A DNA stretch of 64,000 nucleotides from Paragonimus westermani (GCA_008508345.1 QNGE01000955.1:83936-147935), one strand, 5' to 3'. Positions 1 to 11,122 are shown, numbered from the stretch's first letter. Notes: generated by a model not told the origin, from the sequence alone. Numbers and translations: made by a program.

Positions 1-204
1 GTTGGTTAGAGACGCTATCCGAGATGGCGGTGTGTCGCAGTCAATGGCGTACCTGCATACCATTTCTAGTTCTTCCATTTAGTCTTCTTCAATCTTTGTC
101 GTTCTTCGTAATACTCTTTCCTTCTAGGGTATTCCACGTCACTGTTGAGGTTAACGGCGGCCCGAGCCACAGTACCTTTCGGTCAGGCTCATGGCTGTTT
201 TGAT
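1..204 (+). mobile_element. 3' end of an RTE-type LINE (fragment)
   Basis: The first 60 bases match the last coding part of the RTE family seen complete at 58870-62626. The wording WLETLSEMA followed by QWRTC corresponds to WLEKLGEMA and QWHVC near 62270-62330 in that copy, and the same block occurs near 34870 on minus. It is the tail of the RTE polyprotein just after the GWLGHVLR-like segment. The remainder to 204 would be the 3' UTR, and a (TGA)n run follows directly, as expected for an RTE 3' terminus. The 5' part of the copy lies outside the window. Seen: the motif match and the tail. Inferred: family and orientation. Confidence 0.6.
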
Positions 205-258
205 TGATGATGATGATGATGATGATGATAATGATGATGATAATGATGATGATGATGA
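205..258 (+). repeat. (TGA)n microsatellite, probable RTE 3' tail
   Basis: An imperfect TGA trinucleotide run with two TAA interruptions. The other RTE copies here end in short TGATGATGAT runs (62616-62626 on plus, about 39372-39383 on minus), so this is best read as the expanded tail of the LINE fragment to its left. The poly-Met and poly-His frames across it are not genes. Confidence 0.75.
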
Positions 259-1394
259 ATAGTTTTCAAGTAAAACGCCCATGTGACAAAGCCAGCAATG
301 TTACCGACCTGATTGCTGATCTCGATTGCTCCCCGAAGATTATAACTCAGCGAGTTGCAGCTGAATGTTGCATTTTCCTTCCAGACGAACGCCGGAAGGC
401 AAACCACTTCTAACCCTGTTGGCGTTAAGCGCGTTCAAGTTTCCATGGTGAAACCCTCGGTTACTGTTAAAACTATATTTTATGACCCTCAACGATTCCC
501 TCCGTCTACCTAGGCGTTAACTGGGCGGTTCCTGTGCACAAGGCACTGATAATTTCACAGAGCGCTGGGAATAGCAGCCGGAATTTTTATGAAAATCACG
601 GGCCCAAACATGCACAGCAAGGTAGTTTTATTGGAATAACTGTGAATATTAGTTACAGTCCAAAACGCGTGAACAAGTCTCTAAAACAACGGTAAAACTT
701 GCGATGTCCTTACTAGAGAACAACATATTAGGTTTGCAATATAGTAGTGAATCAATGACATCTCACAGGCGCCACGGGTCTGGTTCTAAGAACTACATTC
801 TAAGAAACAACGCTTCGCATAAGAAATTGCGCAATTCGCCCATCACTGCTTTCAAGCCAACCTACAGTTTCACTAGGTTTTACTGCTTTCAGCCACCACC
901 CAATGGCTTTATAGTAACCCAACCCTTTACCAAAAGTGTAGAGTGCTACTGGAAACCAAATTCCTACTATGTATGCTCCGGCATGTACGTCACCACCTGC
1001 CAACGTTACTTACTCATATATTCGCCAAACCGGTCCTTCTTACTGCACCCCCGGATATTTCACCCGCCGCATTCTGACTCTCTTCTCATGTCCCGCTCAA
1101 CCATCTTACCATAATGACACCGTTTCAGCATTTCTCTTCGTGGAGCGAAATCTTTGCCACAATCACTCGAATATGACCTGAAAAATGGTACATTTCGCGG
1201 ACCGGGCCTCTTCATACAATATTTTGCAACCCATTACTCGATCTGTCATGTAGCCCTTTAGCAGTTCGGATGCCTTGCCTGTCAGAAAAAGCTATTTTGA
1301 TTGATTGCTCATTAACGTGAGGTCATTGGCAGGTAAGATGCACACTTTCACATCATTGCCGTGTCTGGGGCGTAGTACTCCCCTAATACTTCAG
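259..1394. other. no recognised feature
   Basis: No gene or repeat was recognised. A short minus-strand open stretch at 800-1003 (67 codons, no ATG start, one hydrophobic Gly/Trp/Tyr-rich segment) is the only hint of coding and is treated as weak. Confidence 0.4.
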
Positions 1395-2170
1395 ACGCTC
1401 AAATAGGCACCATGGAATATCAGACTTCTCGCAGAAACCGTCCCACAAAACGAGGCGGTGGATGCACTGTTTGTCTGCAAGAGCAAGATTCCGCAGTGAC
1501 ACTTAATCAGTCTAGTCTATAAAACCGAACATTCATAGTGGTTGGTGGCAACGATTGGTTCAAACGGGCTACTTATAGGATACATCCACAACCCGCCTAA
1601 GGCCACTATCAATGATTTGACTGACCTCGTAGAGATAGAGCACACGTATCGGACATGTTTTGTGAACAGAAACTAATGGGCGGTGACCCTAACGTGTCTG
1701 ACATTTCATAGATCACATTCTCAGCTCCACCAAAGCGAGCCGAATGTCTTTCATACAATCAACCGAGTGAACGGAAACAACAAGCTCTAACGCCCACCAG
1801 AGAGAGAGGCACATATTAGATCTCATATTCATCATAGATACCTCGTCTGTGGGGACACCCGCTCTAAGAAAATTTCCAGGAAGTGATCATGGTGTCGTCA
1901 AATGTCTCTTCGACTCCAATTAGACTAACAAACCGAGAGTTGTGTTCTACCGTCCGATCAAATTTGTTGACTGGGATTCCTTCTCCCTCCTACTAAGATC
2001 CTTAAATTGGACTTCCTTCTTCACATCTAACTCAGTCATGACGGCCGAGGAATTTATCGAGCATCCGACTTCTGTGTGGACATTCCGGCCCCAGTATTGC
2101 CAAAAGGCGCCCCTCCGTGTGTACAAGGTGGAATCTTTACTGTAAAAATAAATGACAGGCTTAGAATAGT
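1395..2170 (+). mobile_element. old CR1-like LINE, endonuclease part (left piece of a split copy)
   Basis: Translated on plus with frameshifts, this matches the endonuclease and linker of the intact element at 3406-6306. Examples are RGGGCTVCLQEQ against RGGGCLIYLREQ, GLLIGYIHNPPKAT against LLLGCVYRPPNAS, and FYRPIKFVDWDSFSLLLRSL against SYRQIKLIDWNTFATLLRSL (reference residues about 113-345). Stops and frameshifts are frequent, so the copy is old. The match fades at about 2170 and resumes at 6488 in the same orientation with the next part of the protein, so the copy was split by the material in between. Confidence 0.75.
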
Positions 2171-3289
2171 AATATTAATGGTATATTTCTCAACCCATTT
2201 GTGAGAAACACGCACAGATAAGCGTGATCAGTACACACATTTTAACGTGAACTACATAACGAACACATTGTTAATTGTACAGGACACCAATTATGAAAAT
2301 AGAGCAATACAAAAAACAAAATAATAAAGAAAAACTCTAGTTTATGAAGAGGCAGAGGGCTCGCTTGCTTCTGAAAAAATAGTTCTCAAGATTTTCGATA
2401 TTCGATAAAAAAATGTTAAGTTGTTACATCAATTGTTGCTACACATGGCTAACGTTGGCCTTATGTTCAAGGTCATGCCAGAAAAAGGATTTTTCAGGAT
2501 GCAGAAAATGAATAGTCGAAGAATTTCGCCATTAGTGGATATGGATGGCCTCGGAAAAATACGTAGAAACTTTTGGGAAGATGAGGGAAGATAGGCGGGT
2601 ACCAATTTTTCCGGAGAAATGGACGATCTTCTTGACTGGACTCCGTCATTTCCTCAAATCGACGAAATTTCACGAATTGCCCGACCAGTACAAGATTTTG
2701 ATTTTCCGGACGTTGTGGAATGTTGTCTGGCGTTGGAATTTATCGTAGAATCAAAAATGGAAGGCAAAATTACGTGATAAGCAGGAGAACGTAAAATGGT
2801 CATGTGAAGTATGACGAATGATGGAGTCTGACATTTTCTGGCTAAATCTTCTATATAGAAGTAACAATTTTGTGCTAGTTAATAAAATATATATCTCTAA
2901 CAAATAATTGTCGTCGTATAACGCGAAAAGTGATCAATTCACAGATTATCCTAGTATATGACTACAGCCGAATTCCGATGTCGATTTAGCATGTACGGTC
3001 GTTGTGTAGAATGGAAAGATGTTTAGCAACACCGAAAGATTATCAGGTGGTCTGTAGAATAGGAAGAGGCATGTATTTATGTTATCATATGATGCGAACA
3101 GGTTAAGCTATATATATTCTCTAAACTGTTTCAACTTGCTTCAATTTTTCGACAGAGTTGTGTACAAGATCTCTCCAGCTGGAGAGATAATAAGTTTCGA
3201 AATGAGGAATTTCTCAAATGGCTAAATCGATAGCTTTGATCAGTTCGAAGTGTGTGTGGCGTTACATCCTGTGGTATAGATAAACTCTC
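2171..3289. other. AT-rich stretch without recognised features
   Basis: This lies between the broken end of the old LINE copy and the 3' end of the younger minus-strand LINE. It is AT-rich with no family match. It may be an older insertion, or the target sequence carried with the younger element. Confidence 0.4.
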
Positions 3290-6200
3290 CGTTATTATTA
3301 GATTAGATCTGATGGTTAGATGTTATTAGGTCCGTTTTGAAAAATATCGTCTTCAGGTAGGCAGAGTTTGTAGATCAACATGCCGTTCTTTAATGTCAGG
3401 AAAGTTTATAAGCTTCGTTTGAATTGATGTATATTCTTACTGGTTCTAATTGCATGTGGGAGGTTGTTCCAAATGTAGGTATATTTCACTAGGAAGAAAT
3501 TTGAACGGAGTTTTCTACGGGATTTAAAAGTTGCCAAAGTGAACTCTTTGTTCCTGATGTTATATTTTGAGCTATGTTGAAGGCGAATCGCGAGTTTTAC
3601 CCTAAATTTATTGCTATAAACTAGATTATACATGAGCGCAAGGTTTAGCTTGAGACGCCGTAGCCAAAGGGGATCCAGTTTAAGCGTCTGGCAGCGTTCT
3701 CTGCAGTTCAACGAAGACGGATAACCCACTAAACCTTTCATAAATACACGTAGGAGACTTTTCAGAGCTAACCTATCAGACTTGCGCAAGTGACTATATA
3801 TGAACGTGCAGTACTCATGTTGGGGTCGTACGCACAGCTTATAAAGGTGCAGTCGAGCTGCAGGAAAAAAGAATGAGTGCCTGATGTATCCAATCGTTCG
3901 TTTAGTTTTAGCTACTAGGAAAGATATATGTTCAGCAGAATTGAATGAGTTTGAGTAACGTATACCTAGGTCGCAGACTGACTTGGCAGTTGGAATAGCA
4001 TGACCATCCAGCTTTATAAAGTCCTCTGGTATATGACAACCGTGTGTGACAATGGTGGATTTATTGGCTGAGAATTTCATCAGCCAGGTTTGACACCAAG
4101 ACTCTAATGACATGATGTCTTCCCGTATATTTCCTAAAGAAGAATTGAGATCGCCAGTAGGAAAAGTATAGACAAGTTTGATGTCATCAGCGAATAGGAA
4201 TAGTTTGCCATGTTTGATAACTTCACATATATCATCTATATACATAAGAAAGAGCAACGGTCCCAGGACGCTTCCTTGAATCACTCCGCTGGTGACTGGT
4301 CTGGGCGTTGAGCTGTTATCTCCTATTTTCACTGTTTGTGTGCGGTCCACAAGGTATGAAGCAAACCAGCTGAGTAATGGGTCACGTATACCGAAAGATG
4401 CCATTTTGATCAGAAGGCGCTTATGAGGCACACGATCAAAAGCTTTTTGCATATCCAGGAGTATGATAACAACTGCATTCCCTGAATCAGCAGATATTGT
4501 AACATGATCTAAGAATTTCAGCTGACACGTCATGCACGAACGTTTGCTGAGGAACCCATGCTGGGATAGGTTTATAAGCTTTTGTGATAATAAGAATTCA
4601 ACCATGCGACATTTTATTATCCTTTCCAATACTCTGGAACAAATTGAAGTATGGTTAATGGGACGATAATTGTTGATGTTCTGTCGTGAGCCACCTTTGT
4701 AACGGGGCTGAATTATAGAATTTTTCCATTGGAGTGGGAAGGAACCTAACGATAGAGAAAGTGTATAAATATTAAGCAAAAGGAAAGGGATGTCATCCCC
4801 TCCGTGTTTGAGAGCAACAGGGTGTATACCCTCTGGACCAGGTAGGTAAGAGGGTTTGATAGTAGCTAACTGAGAGCGGATTTTTACTGCATCAACAGTA
4901 ACGTGGCTTAGGAACGTGTTTGTTTTTACAGGGAGAGGTGAGGGCAATACATTTTCCTCAATGTTGAAGGAAGCAGCAAAATACGAATTGAAGGCTTCGC
5001 AGATTGTTACGGGATCATCTACGGTAGTTTTGTTCTGTAATGTAACTACTGAGATAATAGGGTCTCTTGTACAGTTTCTGCGTTTAAATAACTGCATCAA
5101 CTCAAAGCTCTTCCCTTTGCTGTTCAATGCACGTTTTTCTTCATTCTGATGGAGCATTTTGGTCCTAGTTTCTATCATGTCAAACATTTTGTGCATTTGA
5201 ATAATAAGGGAGAAGTCTTGTGTTTTTCGATATCGTGATTTCAGATTTTGGAGCTTACGTGCCTCTTTTGGAGTGAGGGTCCAGTTTTTACCACACACTC
5301 TACGGCGTTTCGATTTTTCCGGGGCTAAAATGTTCATACAAAATCTGAAGTGTTCTGTAAATACTTCGGTTGCTATACTAGGGTCAGAGGTCAGAAAGAA
5401 TGTGTCCCACACCAATGACCTCAACAGAGTGGCGAACGTATTCCAGTCGATTAATTTTATCTGGCGATAACTTACTATGTTCGATGCTATTACAGCTTTT
5501 AGGTCAAACATGAGGTTGACCACGTTGTGATCACTTCCTGGGAACCGTTCTAGGACGGATACTTTAGCAGAGGAGATACCTGTTGTAAAAATGAGATCTA
5601 AAGTGTGGTCTAGTCTGGTAGGTTCTAAGACATGTTGGCGCCAACCATTTACTTGGATACATGCAAGAAACTCTGCTTGATTTGTGGGGGCTGTGAAGGA
5701 GGTCCAAGAAATATTGGGCATATTGAAATCTCCACCAATTATTTTGTACTGCGTGGGCAATGTTGATACATAATTCAGTCCATTGATAAGATTGGTCATG
5801 GCGTCCTGAGAGGCGTTAGGTGGTCTGTAGACACATCCTAAGAGTAGTTCACGGGATTCAGTTGCCACTGATAGCCACAATGAGTCATCAATTCTATCAA
5901 GACACGGCTCATCGAGTATAGTTGCAGAATACTGCTCCCTCAAGTAAATTAAACATCCACCGCCACGTCCTGCATCCCGATTTTTTCGGAACATATGATA
6001 ACCTATAACATTTAGTTGTGTGTTTGAAGTCTCAAGGGTACACCAAGCTTCAGTGACCAGAATAATGCAAGGATTATATAAGAAGACGAAGGATCTAAAA
6101 ATCTGCATCTTATTGACAAGTGAGCGTGCATTCAAAAGCAATGAACTTATTGCATTTTCCTTATTCGACGTCATTTTTAGACCTTTGAAAATGTCCGAAG

Positions 6201-6487
6201 CAGAAAGGTCTTTGTGATTCAGAGACTTTGGTAACGTCCCTTGGTCTGATGCGGATACGGTGAGCGCATCGATAACTAATGGAATATCCCCTGCGTTTGA
6301 GTCCATGACAGAAAATTTTGGAAAAGTGTCAGTAAGGTGAATTGGGGCAAGGGGGTATGGGAGGTGGACTGGGCAGGGGAGGTTTGAACGGGATGTGACG
6401 CAATAAAAAAGGGTAAGATTGAGATGGATTGGTCATATCTACCTGCAAGTTGTCCGCATAGGTTGAGATGAAGAAAAACAACACACT
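3290..6487 (-). mobile_element. CR1-like non-LTR retrotransposon, nearly complete copy
   Basis: A minus-strand LINE with a single long ORF (3406-6306). Its 5' limit is set by the point at about 6488 where the older copy of the same family resumes on plus. Its 3' limit is set less firmly by a short AT-rich segment at about 3290-3330 with repeated ATCTAA-like words, which resembles the short terminal repeats of CR1-clade elements. There are only about 180 bp upstream of the ORF and no ORF1 (gag-like) is seen, so the copy is probably 5'-truncated. The 5' and 3' edges are inferred; no target duplication was identified. Confidence 0.75.
3406..6306 (-). CDS. LINE ORF2: AP endonuclease plus reverse transcriptase (966 aa, intact)
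   Basis: The protein would nick target DNA and copy its own RNA by target-primed reverse transcription. Apurinic-type endonuclease motifs appear in order: LLLNARSLVNK (about residue 60), TEAWC (about 86), RGGGCLIYL (about 115), GGDFNMP (about 194) and GSDHN (about 260). Reverse transcriptase follows: LLDMQKAFDRVPH (motif A, about 615), SGVIQGSVLGPLLFLMY (motif B, about 670) and FADDIKL (motif C, about 705, with FADD for YADD). The C-terminus, WNNLP then FKRSL and a stop, has the usual CR1/Jockey-group ending. There is no internal stop and all visible catalytic residues are kept. The first ATG (6304-6306) gives about 45 residues ahead of the endonuclease; an internal Met just before it could be the true start. 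CR1 versus a neighbouring clade was not tested by phylogeny. Confidence 0.88.
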   Translation of the reverse strand: MDSNAGDIPLVIDALTVSASDQGTLPKSLNHKDLSASDIFKGLKMTSNKENAISSLLLNARSLVNKMQIFRSFVFLYNPCIILVTEAWCTLETSNTQLNVIGYHMFRKNRDAGRGGGCLIYLREQYSATILDEPCLDRIDDSLWLSVATESRELLLGCVYRPPNASQDAMTNLINGLNYVSTLPTQYKIIGGDFNMPNISWTSFTAPTNQAEFLACIQVNGWRQHVLEPTRLDHTLDLIFTTGISSAKVSVLERFPGSDHNVVNLMFDLKAVIASNIVSYRQIKLIDWNTFATLLRSLVWDTFFLTSDPSIATEVFTEHFRFCMNILAPEKSKRRRVCGKNWTLTPKEARKLQNLKSRYRKTQDFSLIIQMHKMFDMIETRTKMLHQNEEKRALNSKGKSFELMQLFKRRNCTRDPIISVVTLQNKTTVDDPVTICEAFNSYFAASFNIEENVLPSPLPVKTNTFLSHVTVDAVKIRSQLATIKPSYLPGPEGIHPVALKHGGDDIPFLLLNIYTLSLSLGSFPLQWKNSIIQPRYKGGSRQNINNYRPINHTSICSRVLERIIKCRMVEFLLSQKLINLSQHGFLSKRSCMTCQLKFLDHVTISADSGNAVVIILLDMQKAFDRVPHKRLLIKMASFGIRDPLLSWFASYLVDRTQTVKIGDNSSTPRPVTSGVIQGSVLGPLLFLMYIDDICEVIKHGKLFLFADDIKLVYTFPTGDLNSSLGNIREDIMSLESWCQTWLMKFSANKSTIVTHGCHIPEDFIKLDGHAIPTAKSVCDLGIRYSNSFNSAEHISFLVAKTKRTIGYIRHSFFFPAARLHLYKLCVRPQHEYCTFIYSHLRKSDRLALKSLLRVFMKGLVGYPSSLNCRERCQTLKLDPLWLRRLKLNLALMYNLVYSNKFRVKLAIRLQHSSKYNIRNKEFTLATFKSRRKLRSNFFLVKYTYIWNNLPHAIRTSKNIHQFKRSL

Positions 6488-6605
6488 TCTTCCTGGCTAA
6501 GCAAATGAGCAACTTATTTGACTGCGAAGAATATAGAACGCAACTGCATCATGTAAACGAAGAGAAGCGCGCGCTTGGCATGAAACCAATGCAACTGATG
6601 GGATG
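6488..6605 (+). mobile_element. old CR1-like LINE, continuation of the split copy
   Basis: In one plus frame this reads QMSNLFD, then HHVNEEKRALG and MQLMG. It lines up with QMHKMFD, LHQNEEKRAL and FELMQLF of the intact element (reference residues about 375-405). It starts where the younger minus-strand element ends and continues the protein that breaks off at 2170, so the two are read as one interrupted copy. Confidence 0.65.
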
Positions 6606-7577
6606 AACAATATGTTGAAGTAGCTGTTTGCGTGAGTGTTTGATGATTGTTATGTGTTGATAGGATGTTGGTAGCCGCGGTCCCTGCTCTATTTATTCCC
6701 TTCTTATTTATTCATCTTCTCACGTTGGAATTCTTTATACCGATTACGAGCCCTCCTTACGATCTGACACTACCACTCAAGTTACGCGCGTGACAAATCA
6801 ATTCTCCTATGAATGCGGATCTTGATGTATTATTAAATCTTGATACTGTTTACTTGTAAAACTTGCTTCCGCGTAGTTTTTCCTTTCTTACTTTCCTTTG
6901 TGGGCCTCTGTTTATATGTACCCTGGTTTCATTTTCGCCTGACCGCTTCGCCATTACGTGACTGTTGCATTCGGTCATATTTACGTGAATCGTCAATCCC
7001 GGCACTTGTGTGGTTGGTGGATTCAATATCGAGGTTTGTTTTTGTCTTCCACTATTTGGTTTTTCATATTGTTTTTTAACATTAGCACTTTATTACTAAG
7101 AACTCACCGATATGACCGTCTTCCTTTTTGGGTCCGAATTGGTTGTTCGACGGGCTCAGAATTTATAGACGCTCGTTACTTACGGACGCGACTATCGTGG
7201 ATCCATCATAAAGATGGACATTGCGAGAAGACTAAGCGTGGCTTAACAAATATTCCACAGATGAACCGGCCATGAAAATTATTACGTTCAATGACAAAAC
7301 AGTCATTGACGAGATCGCGTACTGAGCACATTCTCATCGGTTACTACTTCGCCGAAAACAAGTAAATTATGGGATATGTTCTGATTGACGTTGGAAGTGC
7401 TCGCTGGCAGTTAGCTACCACTAGTTTTTCAATTCATCTTGGTCCTGATGTTATCTTACCAGGAGCTTCCGAGCAAGAAGTTTAGCACATATCCATCCTT
7501 TTGTTTGATTTGTTCACACTACCACATTCACTTAGTGCTTCTCTTCTCTGGTGAAAAGTCAATGATCTTCCCTCGCC
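6606..7577. other. no recognised feature
   Basis: By position in the split LINE copy this should hold the part between the linker and the first reverse transcriptase motifs, but no match was visible. It may be decayed element or a further insertion. Confidence 0.35.
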
Positions 7578-8335
7578 ATGAAGGTGGTCCAAGGCGGAAC
7601 TTTAGTCAATAGCACCTCACCAACCACACATCATTCTACTCAAGAATGCTTGGAAAGGCAGTAAAAATGCACGCTGTCAAATTCCAATTGTCACCAAGCC
7701 AAAAAGTTTTCGCGGCACGGTGTCCTTAGTAAGTACTCTTGCATGATACGTTGGTATGAATTCTGAAACTATATACCGATGTCCGCCGACGCAGGAAGTG
7801 CGGTAGTTCATCACACACTTAGACATGTGAAATGCTTTTGATTTTGTGCCTCAGGAACACCCCTTGATCACATTGGCGTCTTCCGGTATAGAAGACCATT
7901 TGTACAGCCGGCTTTTGGCAAATCTTGAAAGTCGCGTCCAGAAGGTCAGAATAAACGAGAGCCGCTCAACACCAAAACCAGTGACCAGTAAGGTGACTCG
8001 GGGAATCGTTCTGAGCCTGTTGATTCTCCCGATGTATGCAAATGACGTATGTGATGTTACCGAACATGGTAAGTCATTTCTGTTTGCTGGAGACATCACG
8101 ATCGTTCACACGTTCCACCAGCCAGCTTTCCGTCTACGGAACATGACAGAACATGAAGCCACTGAAGTCGTGGTACAAGACATGGCTGATGAAGTTCTCA
8201 GCGAGCAAATCAAACTCCATCACCGGTAGTTCTCAAACACCCGAAAGTTATATCTCACCAGGTGGGCATGGTGTTGATACCGCCAATTCCATCAAAGATG
8301 TAGAAATACGGTATCCAAACGCTTGATTCATACGA
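7578..8335 (+). pseudogene. old CR1-like LINE, reverse transcriptase part (broken)
   Basis: Frameshifted plus-strand match to the intact element's reverse transcriptase. LTNHTSFYSRML corresponds to RPINHTSICSRVL. LASSGIEDHLYSRLLANL corresponds to MASFGIRDPLLSWFASYL. PKPVTSKVTRGIVLSLLILP corresponds to PRPVTSGVIQGSVLGPLLFL. HGKSFLFAGDITIVHTF covers motif C with FAGD in place of FADD. Near 8275, DTANSIKDVEIRYPNA continues the thumb region. The missing Asp, the stops and the frameshifts make it inactive. Confidence 0.75.
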
Positions 8336-8829
8336 ACAGGTATGTTGAGAGGCGCATCTCCTAACGAGACAGCATCAGGTCCCAACAATCGGCCGACCCA
8401 GCTCGGATGCTATGGTCATTTGTGGTGATGAGGTGCCACTCAGCCAATGAGATTGCAGGTGTGCGGTCGAACGCCTATGCACTATCTGGTCAGTGTACTT
8501 TCTCGTGGATGCCTTCTAATACCCCCTGTGACGTGATTTGTTCTGATGCCCTGCCTGCCATATATGACTGACCCATTTGATTCGTTTCGTATTTGTTGAC
8601 CATCTATGATAAACGTTTATCTTTGGATCTCGAGCTTCTGTGGCCTAAGTTTTGTCTCGCTCGTCAAGGAAACAGTGTAACCGCGTCCCTTCTGATTTCT
8701 AGCTTTGAGGTCAAGCGATTGAGCGCGTACCAAAGGAGACGATCCAATAAAGTTCTTTTACAGCCAGCAAAAACTGAACTGATCATAGGCCGTACCAAAA
8801 ACACGTTTGGTCAGTCGGCTGAGGGCCCG
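8336..8829. other. probable insertion within the old LINE copy
   Basis: In the intact element only about 100 bp separate the segments that flank this stretch, whereas here about 500 bp do. The extra sequence has no recognised family. Confidence 0.35.
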
Positions 8830-8912
8830 ACACTTCCAAAATTACGTGCTCGACCTCACCGCGAGTACTGCACAGTTATTCATTGCCATCTACGCGAGTC
8901 TGTAATGTTTTA
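8830..8912 (+). mobile_element. old CR1-like LINE, thumb fragment
   Basis: RARPHREYCTVIHCHLRES lines up with CVRPQHEYCTFIYSHLRKS of the intact element (reference residue about 830). This is the last recognised part of the split copy. Confidence 0.65.
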
Positions 8913-10429
8913 TTCATTCTCGTAATTTCAGGGATTTCAGGCTTATAAGTCTTGAGACCAAAATTGTTGGAAGCCGATATCAACAGAGTACTGACTCTCA
9001 CACAAAACCCTCCACACAAATATGCGAAAAATACCCCTCCTGCGTAGCTTACACAATCATAGTGAAACCTCGATTTATCCCTTTTGTTGACTGTCCGGCC
9101 ACAAACTCTGATTGAAAACCACATGTGTCTGAACATCGGCCTTATCAAGCAAACTGATGTCAAACAGTGCACGCAATCTTGATCACCACATGATAATCGT
9201 TCTAGAGGTGGATACCGGTTACCTAATTACCGCGGAATGTTATCTCAGCCAGTTGACAGTCTCGTATGTTTTATTAAACAACGCAAAGTAATATCTTATG
9301 GTCTTCCCCAGAAATATTGCACAGACATTATTCGTCATAGTACGTCCGATCACTCCATACTTTCTCGTTTACCGCGTGAGATTGCGTCTTTTTCAGTCCC
9401 ATAAACATCTCTTGTGTGAGCAATTCCACTGGGACCATTGGACAAAAATCTTATATTGCCCTATTACTCTGAAGAATTTTAAATTTTGGACGTCTTCGAA
9501 CAATCAAGGAAGTCTTGTGCTGGAGTCTGCCCAATTTTCTTTGGATTTTGGGATCTCCCGTCCTCCGTCGCCGAAGCCGACTTGTTTGATCACTTTTTTG
9601 ATGCTATTTATGTAAATTAAGGGCAGAATCCTGCGAAGATGCATTTAGACCTGCTACTAAGCTTGAATTCATACTAGCTGAGCCATCGGCCTACATATAC
9701 TCAGTTTAGTCCAGTTCACAGAGAGTGGCGGCCAGTAACCTGATAGTCCAGTTTCTGCTCTCCTAGACAACATCTTCCTGCGCTTTGATTGTGAGGATCT
9801 CGCTTCAGGTTTCGTCGCGTGATACTCGCAACCTGCAAATACACAACGTCGGGCGTGTACCAATGTAGGGGAAAGAAACATAGCTGACGTGCGAACTAGC
9901 ATTTTCTCCGCTGAGTCCCCATTACATCAGTATACCATATTTGCGGCGACGTGAAGATACCGATAAAGACGTTCTTCCGGAGTAGGACTTCGAACAAAAA
10001 TGATGAACAGAAACCGGAACGTCGCCAGCAACATGGAAGCAAGTTCTGTTGCACTGTTCAACTTCCCCTTACAAAATTCAGATTGACATCGTAAATAACC
10101 TCGTAAAAGGTTAATTATTGTAACATCGCACAAGTTAGATTGAATTTTTGGAACAGGTAAACTTTTTTTTCTCCTGATGCGCTGATCAGGGTTCCGTAAA
10201 CTACAATCGTCTATTTCCTGATGACACGTTCTTTTGCTGACGTATTCTAAGTTCATATCAGTATTCATTTATTTCTTCATTTGTATCTTCTGTGATTATT
10301 TACAGTGGTCGCGCAAATCGTAGCCTGCTTCTCACGTACGCGTTGAAAAATATACACCAATATTATTATGACTGATGGGGCAAATGAATTTTGGTGTAAC
10401 AGGGTTATTGGGGTAGAGGTTGTAAATGG
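8913..10429. other. no firm feature
   Basis: Only weak hints were seen. Around 9330 a frame reads STSDHS, reminiscent of the end of a LINE endonuclease, and could belong to the reverse transcriptase relic at 10430. The minus-strand open stretch at 9669-9902 has no recognised similarity. Confidence 0.3.
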
Positions 10430-10990
10430 GCCTTCGGGGAGGCAAAACCCACAACGGTGTTCTCCCAAGGATCCGCCTTCTGGCATCTCCTGTTCTTAAT
10501 GTTCACCAAGAATTTTATACCTGGAGATCCTGCTTCAACAGCAGGGTCATCAAATCCAGCTGTCTCAACACAAAATCTCAAGGCAGCGGCAGAATGGTCC
10601 CTAAAGTGGGACCGCAAAGTGCCTATTGATAACTGGAAGCTCGGTACCTCAAGAAGTACACGGACCCTGTAATCCATTCACCCCCAAATAAACGCTGAAT
10701 GCCCAGAGCTCAGCGCGCAGCGGCTGTGCATATAGCCCGCAGTGGGCTGTTTGGGCCCAGGAGAGTTTTGACTAGCAGATGATCCGAAGAATCCTCAGCG
10801 GTATAAGCGGCGCGAGCGCCACAGATCCGTTCACACAAGTGGGTCAGAACCCCATCACCAGATGTGAACTCCGACAGTGGAGAAGCTTGGCTTGCTTATG
10901 CTAACGGGCAAAATTTCACAACTGCCATACAGCGAGTGCATGGGGCAAGATTTCCTGTGAAGTAGTTCACAGCGATACTGCGAGGTCTCC
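10430..10990 (+). pseudogene. LINE reverse transcriptase relic (CR1/Jockey-like, second family)
   Basis: FSQGSAFWHLLFLMFTKNF is a decayed form of the PQGSVLGPLLFL motif B block. It is followed by LKAAAEWSLKW and VPIDNWKLG, which match the usual segment after the catalytic YADD box. AAVHIARSGLFGPRRV with SEES near 10725-10790 resembles the later thumb region. The catalytic box itself is unrecognisable. It differs from the family at 3406-6306. Confidence 0.5.
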
Positions 10991-11117
10991 CAAAATGCGC
11001 TTGTACAGCGTATGGCCGGAGAACTCTCTAGATCTCTGTTTCCATAGCAGAAAAAAGCTGGCAGGCAGTGGCGACGTAGAGGGGTGTGTCAAATTATGGT
11101 GTGTATCTCGCCTCTGC

Positions 11118-11122
11118 ATTTT
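11118..11122. repeat. target-site duplication (ATTTT), left
   Basis: Five bases directly outside the left LTR, repeated directly outside the right LTR at 14356-14360. A 5-bp duplication is typical of Ty3/gypsy integration. Confidence 0.75.

Noticed and set aside
204..413. Open frames with poly-Met (plus) and poly-His (minus) runs
   Set aside because: Both are produced by the (TGA)n repeat and have no other coding support.
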